Shown: positions 10,975-24,229, counted from the stretch's first letter. The stretch is 64,000 nt of DNA from Artemia franciscana (GCF_032884065.1 NC_088873.1:39677577-39741576); one strand, 5' to 3'. Translations and numbers: made by a program. The notes: a model not told the origin generated them from the letters alone.

Positions 10975-12505
10975 GAATTACTGTGGAGGGGACAACCCAT
11001 TTCATATACGGAATAATTTCTGTTTGTTTTAAGTTTTAATGTCGCTCCTTACTTTCAGTTAAAAAAATAAGTTTTTCTTATGCAATTTCTGAACGTTTTT
11101 GAATTAATGCATGTTTGATTTTGGCTCACTACACATAAAGTACTAAAATAAAATTTGCATATTAATTCCTTTTTTGGCTAAATGGCTTTCTCTTAGTTTT
11201 GATCAGACGATTTTAAGAAATAAGGGGTGGGGGAGGAGGCCTAGCTGCTCTGCAATTTTTCGGTTACATAAAAAGGCAACTATAAATTTTAATTTTTAAC
11301 GAATGTTTTTATTAGTAAAAAATATACGTAACTTAAGAATTAACTTACGTAACAAACTTTAATATTCTTAAATTTTCAGTGTGCATATGAGGGGGTTTGT
11401 ACTCTCGTTAATACCTCTCTCTTTACACTAAATCGTAAGTTTTGTCCCAATTCTTTAAGAATGACCCTGAATCAGAAAGGCCGTAGAATACATAGTTGAA
11501 ATTACTAAAATACTACAGTATAATGAGCGAGGTATTTATATCCTCCTAAATACCTCGCTCTTAATGCTAAAGTATTTTTAGATCCCCTCATATGCGTAAT
11601 AATCTCTGTTCGTTTTAAGTTTCAATACTACTCCTTACTTTCAATTGAAAAAAACTTTTCCATGTTAATTTTTTCATTGTTTTTTATAGTAATTTTAGAA
11701 AATCCTGCGCTCTTTTCATTGAATTTCTGTTCCAACATGACACATTTCTCCAAGGAAAGATCCTCCCACATAGCCCCCTCTCCTCAACCCCACCCCCCAA
11801 AACCAAAAAAAAATTGAAAACGTCTGTACACTTCCCAATAACCATTATTATATGTAAACACTGGTCGAAGCTTGTAACTTGCATCCCCTCCCCCAGGGAC
11901 TGTGGGTGAGTAAGTCGATCCCCAAAGACATAGTTCTTTTGGTTTTCGACTATGCGAAACCAAATGGCTATCTCAAAATTTTGATTAGTTGACTTCGGGA
12001 AAAAATGAGCGTGAGAGGGGGCCTAGGTGCCCTCCAAATTTTGGGTCACTTAAAAAGGGCACTAGAACTTTTCAATTCCGTTAAAATGAGCCATCTTTCG
12101 ACATTCTAGGACCACTTGGTCGATACGATGATCCCTGGAAAAAAAAAATAAATACGCGCCTGTGATCTGTCTTCTGGCAAAAAATATGAAATTCCACATT
12201 GTTGTAGATATGAGCTTGATTTTTTCTTTTTTTTTTGGATGTAAGGTTCTCTGTTGCGCTGAATGCGATAGTGTGATTTTGATTAAGATTCTGTGACTTT
12301 TAGGGGGGTTTTCCCCATATTTTCTAAAATAAGGCAAATTTTCTCAGGCTCGTAACTTTTGATGACAAGGACTAAATTTGATGAAACTTATATATTTAAA
12401 ATCAGCAGTAAACGCCAATTCTTTTGATGTATCTTTTAGCATCAAAATTCCATTTTTTAGAGTTTCGTTTACTATTGAGCCAGGTTCGTTACCACGAACT
12501 GTTTG
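10975..12505 (+). repeat. Family A repeat, long copy
   Basis: It starts in the right arm of the hairpin module (TTTTAATGTCGCTCCTTACTT, about 11030-11050) and continues through all the family blocks to the terminal hairpin, here GTTCGTTACCACGAAC (about 12486-12501). It is collinear with 37560-39030. The ORFs at 11684-11884 and 12062-12337 fall in it and are repeat shadows. Confidence 0.65.
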
Positions 12506-12861
12506 AAAAAAAAGACAAACCAAAACTTCCCAGGCTAAAGGTTGATTTTCATCATTTTTTTTAAGATAGGTGACTGCAAGAGGACAGTTAGGAATTTTGG
12601 CAATGATACATTCAGAAGTAAGTTTTTGTGTGGTAAGTGGTAAGGTTGGAATTTGCATAAATTGGTATTTTGGCTTTAATTTGCCAAAAAATTTTGATCC
12701 GTGGGCATAAAATGGGATAAAATCCGCATTTGTGTGGCACAATCTTCGTAATGACATAAAAAATAAACTATAAATTTTAATTTTAGTTCAAACAAACCCA
12801 CTCCCGATATTCTACGAGCACTTTTCAAAATAACAGGCCACGGAAGGAAAAAAAGGCACAT
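12506..12861 (-). other. Open region of unknown nature next to the family A end
   Basis: Minus-strand frames stay open from 12757 into the family A end (137 codons in all), and a second frame is open at 12676-12861. The part outside the repeat encodes a mixed-composition peptide with segments such as FYAHGSKFFGKLKPKY and CIIAKIPNCPLAVTYL. I recognise no domain and no convincing splice junction. It could be a fragment of a transposon ORF or chance. Confidence 0.15.
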
Positions 12862-13519
12862 ACAATTTACGTTATTTCGTAAGATAGAGACTCTACACCT
12901 CTCGTTAAGAGTTTTGATAATGGATATATCTTTTTATTTATATTTGGAATTAGAGGAGTTTCGTGATCTTTTTTAAAATTCTAAAAAAAAACTTTTATCT
13001 AAAATTTATTGTTCAGTTGTCGATTGCAAATTTTTGTTCACAAGACAGTTTCTTAGAAATTTTTCTGTGCTTCTTATTTCAGTTACTATGGGTCGTCATT
13101 AGCTTTAAACTGCGTTCATAAGACTACTGTGATTGTGATACACAAGAAATTGAAGACGATGGGGAAGTTAAAGTTCGTATCAAATTTGACGCTGATATTC
13201 ACTTTCATTTGAAAACAATTAATTTAATGCAAAAGAGTATTGATGATAATAACCAAATGTCACATAAATCTGTGCTTTTATAGTAAAATTACATAGTAAA
13301 AATATATGTTATAATATGATTTAAGTTATAGTGAGAAAGCAACTTATTCTATCTCCCCTCTTGTATCCCCCGCTAAAAAAGTGGCTAAACAATGTGTCAA
13401 AAGTCTAGTGCATATCTAGAAAGCTATTTTGGCATTGGTCGGTAATTGTTTTTCGGAGGAGGCCAAAATTGAAAAAAAAAATACCAAACCATGAAAGCTA
13501 TATACAAAATGTAACTATA
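12862..13519. other. AT-rich spacer, nothing recognised
   Basis: No ORF, tandem unit or familiar motif is seen. Confidence 0.4.
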
Positions 13520-13632
13520 TATAAAACTAATAACTGTACTAATAATACTAATAAACTATACTAGTTATACTAATAAACTATACTAATAACTATACTAATA
13601 ACTAATAACTAATAACTATATATAAAACTAAT
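13520..13632. repeat. Minisatellite on the unit CTAATAACTATA
   Basis: Imperfect tandem copies of CTAATAACTATA/CTAATAAACTATA continue for about 110 bp. Confidence 0.7.
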
Positions 13633-13664
13633 AGCAATAATCAAACTGGCCAAGGCCGGAAGAT

Positions 13665-14043
13665 CAACGTAACTATCGGTAGAGGGTATAGAATCCAAGC
13701 GAGTTACAATTATTACATTTGGATCAAATAAAACTAAAGAGAATATTATTATAAAATACTACGACTCAAATTATTAAGAGTGAGCCAACAGATTATATAG
13801 AAAACAAATCAATTTACGAAAATGTTAAATTTTCAGTTTTTTGGAGGATACATCCCCCTCATTTATGAATCCAATTAATCTAATGAAAAAGTTTATTTTG
13901 GAGGTAAATTATTGTGAAGGTAGAGGGGAAAGAATCCGATCGAGTTACAATTATTCCAGTTGCATCCCATAAAACTAAAGAGACTACATTACAAAATAGT
14001 GTGAATCGACACATTTCTGTTTTTTTTTTTTTTTTTTTTTTTG
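13665..14043. repeat. Two direct copies of a roughly 95-bp segment, followed by a T run
   Basis: 13680-13770 and 13920-14005 share GAGTTACAATTATT, then a short variable piece, then AAAACTAAAGAGA. They are about 245 bp apart. A run of 23 T follows at about 14020-14042. Confidence 0.55.
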
Positions 14044-14429
14044 GTGGTTCCAAGCAATTTTACCAAGCAGGGTGAATTTTGTTTGCAATTCTTTTCGCTT
14101 ACTAATGGCTTAAAGTTTCACACGGGAAGGCCAATAAGGTTTTGAAAAGACCGCGTTAGTTGCAGTATCGTCGATGAAAGGTCTTACCTATTGGAATTTT
14201 GACAAAACAACATTATACCTTAATTTTCAGTTTCTTTTTCTCTGGTTTCGGTGCTAAAAATACCATTCCTGTTATTAGAGGAAAATTTAAGCCATACCAA
14301 TGTTTTTTTCTAAATTTAAGAAATGTGTTTGCAGATCTCTGAAACCTCATAAATTGGGATATAGCAAAGTTGTGACGCTGAAAGTATATTTCTAGCACTT
14401 TATTTAAGCAAAAAATCTATTTTGCAAGG

Positions 14430-14845
14430 TTTTCCTTTTAAAAAAGAAACATTTTTGAAGGTCGTCAAAGATTAGTGCCTTTTAGAGGGAGAAGGAGTGG
14501 AGGTAGGTACTTCAAAAGACCTCCTCTGGACATACTCTAGTCTTTTGATCCATCCCTGAGATGGATAGTATATCAGGAAATGCTTTTATTAGATCAATTT
14601 GGATGTTAATGGGACAAACGTTAGTTTTTTCAGCTTGTGCATCTTTCTATTATTTGCTTTGTTGAAGTTTCCGGGGTTATATCTTTCGGAATTTCAGGGA
14701 TTAGAAGGTTTTTATTTTAAAAAAGAAACAATTTTTGAAGGTCATCGAAGATTAGTGCCCTTTATAGGGAGAAGGAATGGAGGTAGGTACTTCAAAACAC
14801 CTTACCTGGACACACTCTAGTCCTTTGATCCATCCCTGAGATTTT
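14430..14845. repeat. Direct duplication of about 135 bp
   Basis: 14436-14560 and 14700-14840 both read AAAAGAAACA, then GATTAGTGCC, then GGGAGAAGGA, and both end in TTTGATCCATCCCTGAGA. The same motif forms the inverted arms of the element at 53190-53692, so this is probably related MITE debris. The 73-codon ORF at 14599-14820 falls in it. Confidence 0.6.
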
Positions 14846-15879
14846 CATTTTCCTAGCCTAATCAAGATAGCAAAAAACAGCCTGTCTAGAATTTTACCAT
14901 TCAGAATCTAGGAGAAAATTTGCCCCCCCCCAAGATGTATACCCGATGAATATTCCCGAAGAAATGCCAAATTAAAAGTCTGTGTAAAGTTTATTGCCAA
15001 CAACTTATAATTTACCCGGGACGTACTTAAGGACGGGCACCAAGGTGCCCTCCTCCTGATTCCACGTTTACCCACTTCTGGTCTTATAAGATAGGGAGAG
15101 AGATAAATTTTTGGTATGTCCCCTTCCTATCGGTGTTTATAACTACCAGCCTGCTAAATGGATTAAAACGGTATATTACCAGAGCTCCACCATGTGAAAA
15201 TCACTTCAAAAAACGTCAACGTCATCGCTGTTTATTCTATATGAACAGTTGCAAGCAAAAAATTTTGCGAGAAGTTCCACTAAAGAGCTCAGTGTTACTT
15301 TTCTTGACCCTTCAACCATGACTAAAATTAATATGCCAATTTATACCCACGATAAACCTAACAAGCGAAGGTTAACGTTGGTAGCGGGCAGGCCTGTACA
15401 AGGCAATAAAGAAAACTGAAGTTTTTTAATTCATAATTAGAAGGGGACATAATTCATGATTTATAATTAATTTTCACATACATAATTCATAATGGAAAGG
15501 GGAGATGCTGTAGGCAGAATCATATTATCTATTCTTATTTCTTGTAAAACCGCTTTTATCTCCCAATAGTAGTTCCTGTTCATTTTAAGTTTGGCTTTTT
15601 CAATTACTTTATTTCTGCTCACTTAAGATTTTAATATGGATCTTTATTTTCAAAGGCAACTCGTTGCCTGTAGTAAATAGCCTTAAGGCTTCTATATATT
15701 TCTAATCATTTTTCCCAGAGACGCTTCACAGGAAGGACATGACGGAGTGATCTTTCGACTGAAGATTTAAAGTTCTAGTCACCTTCTTCAGAATTAAAAC
15801 AAATCAGAGGACAGCTAGCCCCACATTCACACCCGTTTTTTACTACCCTTCCCCCAAAGAAATCTGATCAAAATTATGA
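14846..15879. other. Spacer, nothing recognised
   Basis: No gene-like ORF is present; the 62-codon ORF at 15133-15321 has no recognisable motif. AATTCATAATTAGAAGG and related short repeats lie near 15420-15500. Confidence 0.35.
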
Positions 15880-17760
15880 GATAGCTATTTTGTTCAAAAT
15901 GGAAAAAAGGCCAATAGCTCTGCTTCCAGGGTTGACATAATCCCCCAAAGGCCTTAGAGCAAACGTTGTAAGTTATGCAAGTTACTCATTGTTTAGGTAT
16001 AAGGTTGTTTTGTTGGGAAAAGGGAGCATGTTTACGTATAAGGTTGTTTTGTTGGGAAAAGGGGGCATGTTTAGTTTCGGGTCTCAAAAAAGGCTCATTT
16101 TGGTGATACTTTCAAAAAAATTTGAGAGGGATGTAGAACAAATCAAGCCATACTATGTGCCATGACATTTGTCAAAAGAATGTACCAACGATATGTAAGG
16201 AACGGCTGAGTTTGTTGTTTATATTTTGAGCGTGGTGTTGAAGAATGACCTGAAGACAACCAGTCCATCTTTCTCTTTTTAGATGACTCCTCCCTTCAAC
16301 AATGATTAAAATTTTGAAAAAGTTATTTTGTTCAAAATAGCCCAAAGACTCAATAACTATAGCTCCTGGAAAACAATGCCCATCACAGCCCGCGGAGCAA
16401 GGACTGCAAATTCTGCAATTTACCCATGGTTCACATGTGGAATTTATTACTGGGAAATGGAGATTTCTGGTTCTGGGTGTGTCCAATAAGGCTTAGATTT
16501 ATAAATTCGTAACTCTGGGCAATCTTGAGGGGTATGTTCAATTAAATCAGAATACACTATATGCATTTAGGCTATCGAAAAGGCGAAAGTGCTATATCTA
16601 GGACTAAGGGTACAAACTTCATACTTTCAGGGCTACTATTTCAACTTATACTACAACCACCACTGAGACTGGTGATGCGACTGCATATGACTGAGAGTAC
16701 AATTACAAGCGACTGCGACCATTTGCAATTGTGACTACTTGAGAATTTGACTACAACTACTTGCGACTATGTGTAACTACTTTCAGGAACTTCTGAAGGG
16801 GATATCGACGATAATCAAAACACACTACGTGCATACTAGTTGTCAAATGGACACATCAGCAATATCTCAAGAATGGCTGGGTGTGTTAAGTTGAAACTTT
16901 CAGGGTATGCTGAGAAGGGTTTTAAAGGGTAATTGGGTAGTAAACAGCCCTATTTTCCTTTCTTTTACATCCTCTTGCCAACGCTGATCAAAATTCTGAA
17001 ACGCCATTTTGTTCAAAATAGTCAAGAGGGTTAACAACTATGGTTCCGGAGAAGCCCTGTCTCCCACAACAACGTGGGCAGCGGTTGTAAATTATGCAAT
17101 GTGCCCATTGTTAACATATATGATTTTATCATTGGCAAAAGGGAAGTATTTAAAACTGAGTTTTTCTAGAAAGGCTGAACATTCCCTGGAACTTCAAGGA
17201 ATGTTGAAAGAACCCTAAAGTAGACTAAGAAATATTATGTGAGTCCAGACTATCAAAAGACGTACCTGCCATATCTTTGGAAAAACTACGGGTATAAATT
17301 CAAAAATTTCAGGGTCACTACTGTGCTATTACTGCGACTAGTTCCAACTTTGACTGCGACAATATTTGACTGTGAAAGTGACAGCTCGTGCCTACGACCA
17401 TTTCTACTTACTGCTTCCAGGAAATATTGAGGGAGGTGTTGAATAGAATCAAAACCCGCTATGCTCATGAAATTTCTGAGAAACGACTTAGAGTATTCAG
17501 TTATAATTTCTAGCGCATGTTGAGTTGGGTGTTGGAAAGTATCTGGAGGAAAAAAAGCTCGCCCTTTTTAGACACCCGTCTGAGCACTGTCCCAAATTCT
17601 GAAATAGGCATTGTGTTCAGAATTTTAAAAATTCTAATTGCTCTCTCCAGGGCTTACCCCTCCATTGAAAAGTGTCCCAGACGGAAAAAGTCCTGTGGAA
17701 GGTTTCTCTCGTGTAGAATTCTCTCATCTACAATTTCCCTCTGACTTTTCGATCCTCACT
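15880..17760. repeat. Four degenerate copies of a roughly 430-680-bp unit (family D)
   Basis: Each copy contains a phrase like GATCAAAATTCTGAAA, then TTTTGTTCAAAATAG, then AATAACTATGGTTCC, then a G/C-richer stretch ending TGCAATTTACCCATTGTT. The phrase recurs near 15890, 16310, 16985 and 17590. At 15995-16072 a 38-bp piece (GGTATAAGGTTGTTTTGTTG and following) is tandemly duplicated almost perfectly. Trinucleotide-like stretches on the theme of GACTACAACTACTTGCGACT lie between units. A further copy is in an intron of the FMR1-like gene at about 47150-47470. Confidence 0.6.
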
Positions 17761-18039
17761 GAAAATGGCCCGGACAATTTTCCCGGGAAAATGTCCTGCA
17801 AATAATTCCTCCTGGAAATTTTCAGATTGGCCAGCTTTTATTTAAAAAGAGACTTGTTTTATACTTGCTTTCTGATTATTTTCTAGTCATGCTGTATATT
17901 CCTCCCTCCAAGGAAAATTTTTCTCCCGCAAATCTCAGTAGTGTCCCCTTTAGGTCTTTGAACCGTGCCAAAGGAGTATACTATTGAAACTACTAGCCCC
18001 TCAAGACGCTATTACGCGCACCTGGGTCTTACGGAATAC

Positions 18040-18490
18040 TATAATGCTCCTATAACGATATACTTCAACTGTACGTTACGTATAAGGGTTTACTTATGCG
18101 AATGATTTGAAACTGTATACTACATCTATACGCTGCGTAATAGGGCTTGTTAACTATGTGCGTTTATTGGAGATTTATTGGGGGTGGTGAAATCTTACTT
18201 GAATTGGTAAATTTATTGGGAATGACGTCATCTCGTGTGACTTGTAATAGGTCAAGGCCCCGAGGGGGATCGCCGCTTGTAACTAACCACAGCACATATG
18301 TGGGAGGCTATGTCATGACAGCGCAAACGTGAAATTTTACGTAATGACGGCACACATGTCAGTCTTACGTAATGGCGGTGCAAACGCGAGATGTTACGAA
18401 ACTGCAGTGCACACAGGGGATGTAGTGTCATGGTAGTGCAGAAGTGGGTATTACGTTATGGTGCTACACATAAGGATATCACATAATACC
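18040..18490. repeat. TACGTAAT-rich minisatellite, about 35-45-bp units
   Basis: Loose tandem copies contain TTACGTAATGGCGGTGCAAA and variants. This is the inverse orientation of the repeat at 9440-9625 and of 19890-20060. It is followed at 18490-18620 by CTTTCAAG/CTTCAAG copies, the inverse of the unit at 9240-9425, so the whole module is an inverted copy of 9240-9625. Confidence 0.6.
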
Positions 18491-18649
18491 TTAAGAGATT
18501 TTACTTTGGGATTTCATTTTTCTTTCAAGTATTTTTTTCTTTGAAAGGTATTTGTTTAGTTTTCATTTTCCTTCAAGAAGTTTTTTCAAGGAACCTTTAA
18601 AATCTAAGGATTTTTGTCCACATTAGGATTCAAAGAGACTCATTCACAA

Positions 18650-19194
18650 CGGAAATGGAGTGCTAGACAGCTGAATTATGAAAGCCTCACTAATAATATT
18701 ATTTTGGAAATACTTTCTGCGTAATAAACTATTCCAACGCACCCAGAACTCCTTCTCCCGCTCTCTAGAATGATTAAATGGCTCGAGTGTTTTCTCATGT
18801 CTGCAATAATTAACAAGCAGGGGAGAAAATCAATTACTAGAAATTTGTTACATTTGATGTGCACCTGCTTGTGAAGTAATGCTTTAGAGGGAATTATGAG
18901 ATAATATTGGGGCTTGTTCTTAGCGCATTATTTAGCAATAGAGTTTTTTACACTATGGGAACTTGAATGTGCTATCAGAGCTAAAATAAAACCGAGAGTA
19001 TTATTATGGCTACAATATGGTACAGTTTTATATATGATTAAAACTCTTTCTTTTCTTCTTCACTGCACATAATGTACACTTATTCTACATGCAATCTTGA
19101 AATGGCATACCGATGTACGTAGGCTACAAGTTGCTTAAATTACAATAATGAAACATAAGGAAGATTCATCATTGAACGAGAAATCTAAAGAATG
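18650..19194. other. Spacer, nothing recognised
   Basis: No gene, RNA or repeat unit was identified. Confidence 0.4.
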
Positions 19195-19775
19195 AAGGCT
19201 CTTTTGCACATATGTCTTTTATTAATAAAAAAAACATTATACAATCATGAAATCACCGAAAAGGAAACTATAACTTAACAAGCAAAAACAAAACGTGAAA
19301 AAACCTAACATAGGATAAAATGTAAGCAAAAACAAGCATGAATTTCAAAAAGGTTGGGGCAATAGCAACCCATTCTAGGAAGAGAGGGAGGGTGGAGGTT
19401 TGATATTAGAGGTAGATTCACGCCGTATTGAAAGATATTCATGAGAGCTTTTAATGGGAATGCCCAAGGAGTAAATTATTAGAGATAAATTTAAGCTATA
19501 TTAAGAGACATTTCTGAGAGTTTTTAATGAAATTACTTCGTTTCTTTGAGCCAAGACTATTCATTCCTGCTTGACAAGCGCACATTTGAATACCATTTTC
19601 TCTTCGTATTCCACAAAATTTCGTAGGAGGTAAATTTAAGCCATATTAAGAGATATTTTTGAATACCTTTATTGAAAATACCTTCTCTCTTTGACTGAGC
19701 GTTAGATTTCAGTCCCCCCCCCCTCCGTCAGAAAAATATTTCAAAATCTCTGGTTTTGAGGCCCCTTTGTTAGAG
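19195..19775 (+). mobile_element. Solo arm of the 715-8668 foldback family
   Basis: It is collinear with 740-1400: AATAAAAAAAACATTAT, the GTGAAAAAACCTAACAT-like block, CAATAGCAACCCATTC, GGTAGATTCACGCC and TTTCTTTGAGCCAAGACTAT. Only one arm is present, so it is a truncated or solo copy. Confidence 0.6.
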
Positions 19776-19789
19776 GCCCTGGCCTCTAA

Positions 19790-20100
19790 CAAGTCACTCC
19801 AGACAATGTCATTCTCGAGAAATCTACCAAATCACGTAATATTACATCATTCCCAGTAAATCTATCAAGTCATGCAAGATTCCATCATCCCTCCACATAA
19901 GTGAACAATCCCTATTACGTAAAAAGCACCTGCAATCATTTGCATAAGTAAACACACCCCTATCACGAAACAACCAAAATTAAACAAACTTTTATTACGT
20001 AATCAAAAGTAAAAGTATTACCTTATTACTCAACCAAAAGTAACATTCCCTATTATATAACACATGAGGCAAACAAGCCATATTATGTAAGTTAAATAAA
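19790..20100. repeat. Minisatellite on CCCTATTACGTAA
   Basis: Degenerate copies of CCCTATTACGTAAAAAGCACC occur, with the same orientation and motif as 9440-9625. No ORF is present. Confidence 0.5.
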
Positions 20101-20104
20101 AAAC

Positions 20105-20905
20105 AATTTTTTTAACTGAAAGTAAGGAGCGACACTAAAACTTAAAAGGGACAGAAATTATTCCGTATATGAAAGGGGTTTTCCCCTCCTCGACGCCTTG
20201 CTCTTTACGCTAAAGTTTGACTCTTTCTCTCAACTCTACTTTTTAAAACAGTAAAAAAAAATTGCGTAAAGAGTGGGGCGTTGAGGAGGGAACGGGGATA
20301 CTACTAATTTCCGCCACAATGGAAGTTTTTCCCGCGAAAATTTCCTTCTCTCGCGGAAAAATCCCCCATGGAGAATATCTGCCGCAGAAAATTCCTCCCC
20401 AATAAAATTCCTACCCTGCAGAAAATTTGCCTCTGGCAATGCCCGTTTTATGTAGAAAATTCCCCACCGCCCCGAAGAACGTGTTTATTTATCTTAATAA
20501 CAAATACTTTGTTTAAACAGTAGGTAAATTTCATAGCTTACAGCACTTTCCCTAGAGACTGTGGGGGTCATTTCGTCCCCAGAGGCATAGTTATTTGACC
20601 TTTCAACCATGCTGAACAAAATGGCATCCATGATATCTCTTCTGGCGAAAATACAAAATTCCACAACTTTGTAAATCAGAGCTTGAATCCCCTACCCTAA
20701 GATTCACTGATATGCTGAATCTGTTGGTACGACTTCCAGTGATATTGCGTAATTATTATGGGTGTTTCTCTTCTTTTTTGAAAATCATCTGTATTTTTCC
20801 AGACTCTTAGCTTTTCATTGGTCACATTGAATTTGATGGATTTTCTATAGGCTGCTTGAAATCAAATAGTTCGTGGTAACCAACTGTTTTATGTAAGTAA
20901 AGAGC
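20105..20905 (+). repeat. Family A repeat copy with internal deletions
   Basis: It starts with the hairpin left arm (ACTGAAAGTAAGGAGCGAC, about 20115) and a partial right arm up to 20290, then a divergent middle of short units on the theme of AATTTCCTTCTCTCGCGGAA. It ends with the terminal hairpin sequence GTTCGTGGTAACCAAC at about 20871-20886. Confidence 0.55.
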
Positions 20906-21630
20906 GGCCAGACTCAATAATAATTGTAAATTATTTTAGAGCTTAAAACCTAAAAAATCTTGAGAACTTTTGCAGTAAGCGGCAAAATCATTCAACACAG
21001 CTATTGTAAAGGAAACTGCAAAAAATATTCTGCATCTATTTCATAAGCATTGTGATGGACAGGAGTCGGTCTGTCAATGGAAAATATGGTCATGTTCCTT
21101 AATCCTGTCGCTCTGGTGCGTTCACATAAGACGACGGCATAGTATACAAAAAATTTGAATTTAAATCTCATTAATGATAGATTTTTCATAACTAATTATG
21201 AATCATTGTTTTTAAGTTCTAAGGGTTAATTATCTATATTATTCTCTGGGTCTTGGTATGCTGAAGTAAGGCACAGGACATCTCGTGTATTCTATGACTC
21301 TTAGACTTATTCAATCATCTCGATTCTGTTCCGGATACTGATATTTTTGGGGAGCATTTGATTTAACACAGTCTTGGATTTTGTATGCATCTCAAATGAA
21401 AAAGTGTATCTAGGCACTGCCCCGAGGGAAAAAGTGATTTTATCCTCCATTTCTCCTACTCTGAATCTGAACAGTGTTTTACTTCACAAAAAGTCCTTTG
21501 GAGATGATCCTGGTTCGTCGATGATGGACTGGGATATCTAGCTTTAAAGAGAGTCAAAATCTTTAATTTTACTTTTGGAACAGAACTAACAATAGGAAAC
21601 TAACAAGTCTTTATGACTTTTCGGAAGTAA
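20906..21630. other. Spacer, nothing recognised
   Basis: Only ORFs of about 60 codons without motifs are present. Short stretches at 21380-21560 have a less AT-rich composition, but I could not recognise them. Confidence 0.35.
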
Positions 21631-21639
21631 ATTAAATAA

Positions 21640-22965
21640 AAAAAACAAGTTTTTTCAACTGAAAGTAAGGAGCAACATTAAAACTTAAGACGAACAGAAT
21701 TTATTACGTATATGAAGAGTATAGCCCCCTCCTTAACACCTTGCTCTTTACGCTGAAGTCTTCTATTACTTCTATTAAAGCTTCTTATTGTTTTATTCCA
21801 ACGAACCTATTGTTCAGGAGTCGTTCTTAAGAAGCTGGTACAAAATTCTAACTTTAGTGTAAAGAGTGAGTGTTGAGGTGGGGTTGATCCCCTTCATATG
21901 TGTAATAATTTCTGTTCGTTTTAAGGTTTAATGTTTCCCCTAATTTTCAGTTGAAAAACTTGTTTTTATTTCTGATCGTTTCTTGAATAATGCCAGGAAA
22001 TCTAGCCCCATTTCCACGGGGATATCCCCCTCCCAACGGAAATATCCTGTAGACAATTCGATACCTGTGAAAATTTACTCCAAACAATCAACTCCACGCG
22101 TAAAATTGAGACGGGAAAGAGAAAGCAAAATATTTAAAGGAATTTTGTGTCGGAATTTGGGCAAAGTCCCCTAGTGCATAAATTCCCCTGACAAGTTCAT
22201 GTCCTGGAAACTTCCCTTCCCGTAGAAAATTCCCCCGTCGAAAAACCCCTAACAGCAAATTCGTCCCCATCCCACCCGAAAATGTATGCATACTTCTCAA
22301 TAACAAATGCGTAAACAATGGTTAAATTTAATAACTTAAAAAGCTTTCCATGGGGTTGTTGGGGGTGGGGGTTATGAATCCAAAGGCATAGTTGTTGGGT
22401 CTTTAAACGAAGATGAACAAAATGGCTCTCTCAAAATTTTGGTCTGACGATTTTGGGGGAAAGGGCGGGGGAGGAAGCCTAGTTGCCCTCTAATATTTTT
22501 GATCACTTAGAAAGGGTGCTAGAACTTTGAGCCTGCTCACGACATTCTAGGACCACTAGATCAATTCCATCATACCAATCGATACAAAAAAAAACACAAA
22601 TAAACACGCATCTGTGATCTTTCTTCTGGCAAGAAATACAAAGTTTCACATTTTTGCAGACAGGAGGTTTAAACCTCTACGAAAGGGTTTCCTGGTACGC
22701 TGAATCTGATGGTGTGATTTTCATTTAAAAATGTTGGCTTTTAGGGGAGGTTTCCCCCTCTTTTTCAAAATCAGGCTAATTTTATCAGGTTTGAAGCCTC
22801 TAATGATAAAACTTAACTTAATGAAACTATTGTATTTGAAAATAGGATAATAAGCCAATTCTTTTTATATATCTATTGGTATCAAAATTCCGTTTTTTAG
22901 AGTTTCGGTTACTATTGAGCCGGGTTGATCCTTACTTAAAGTTCATTACCACGAATTGTTTGATA
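21640..22965 (+). repeat. Family A repeat copy
   Basis: It runs from CAACTGAAAGTAAGGAGCAAC (about 21657) through the CTTTACGCT, GGGGGAGGAAGCCTAGTTGC and CATTCTAGGACCACTAGATC blocks to the terminal hairpin GTTCATTACCACGAATTG at about 22943-22960. It has several indels relative to 37380-39030. Confidence 0.6.
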
Positions 22966-24130
22966 GAGTTCTTTGATCTCTCTGGTTTTTTTGACGTTTT
23001 GGATTCTATATTGTTGTTGTTCTTCTAGAACTCTTTTCTATTATTAATTATTTTTTTTTTTTAGTTTTAACTCATTACGTGCATGTGATTCTTGTAGATT
23101 TTAAAATTTTTCACCTAAGGTGTTATTTTGCTGTTTTTTTTTCTGCTTGTGATTGTCCTCTATGAAAAAGTACTGTGTTATTAAATTATAAACTTATAAT
23201 GGTGATTCTTGGAATGATATTGGCTATCAAAATTTATTACTTTAAGGTTTATTGTTCAACTTGCAAGTGAAAAACAAGGAGTGATTGTTAATAGCGACTT
23301 TTATAGAGATGTTATACAATATACAGAAGAAAACAAACTTCAAGATTGGCTTGTTACTATGACTTCAAGGCTTGTTACTATGACTTCATTCAAATAATAT
23401 ACCTAGTGAAGTTCTCAAAGAAAGTAGGAAACTAAAATATGAAGTCTATGCTGCTTTAACATAACTCCTAAAAACTTCGACATTACCAGCACCACAGAAT
23501 ATACGCTTCCTAATCAGCTTTTAAAAAAAGGAAAGTAGAATAAAAGTGCCTTTTGAAAAAGCACTCCAAGCAGCTGTGGTACATCTGTTTGAAGCTAAAG
23601 TATTTTATGATGCAAGGGATATCATATTGAATGGGATGATTGTGCTGGGATGATTTATAATTATAAATAACGCAAAAGGAATCAAAGAGTTCTACTCTAA
23701 AACCTTTTTCTTAAAGTAGCCTGATACGCAGGTTCTAGGTCTGAAGTACCATCATTCAGCTGCTTGTTATTCCTAATCAGGAGTCTATCCATTCTTGTTT
23801 GCAACCACTTTGTGTTTCAACAGATGACAAGATACTGGTCTTGGTAGACCCGCAAGGGACTTAATCAGCTGAAGATAGAAATACAATTAGCAAATAGTGA
23901 TTTTAACGAGAGCTTGCGGCTACTAGAAAATCACTAAAAAGGAAAGTTTTGGAAATGAAGTCTGAAACTATGTATAGCGGGGAATCTTACTGCAAGGAAA
24001 ATGTTGGAACTGAGTCGGAAGCGAGCTATAAAACTGTAGATTAAATTGTTTTTGAAGCCTTTGCATACACCTTGCATGGGTTACGTACCCAGTGGGGTAC
24101 ATGTACCCTTGGTTAGGAACCACTGCACTA
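22966..24130. mobile_element. Possible hAT remnant; only the right terminus is recognisable
   Basis: The sequence ending GGTTAGGAACCACTGC at about 24110-24125 resembles the hAT-type terminus of the MITE at 48832-49194, which ends GGGAACCACTGC. The interior (23270-24060) shows short coding-like pieces in several frames, but I could not place a transposase motif. No matching left terminus was found, so the left limit is arbitrary. Confidence 0.25.
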
Positions 24131-24229
24131 GACCATTCCTGAGATACTACTGGTATGTTCTTTTGATAACCTGCTTATAGAGTGTGTTTTTGTTTAATTC
24201 AACATATCCCTGGACATTCTCCAGCAAAT

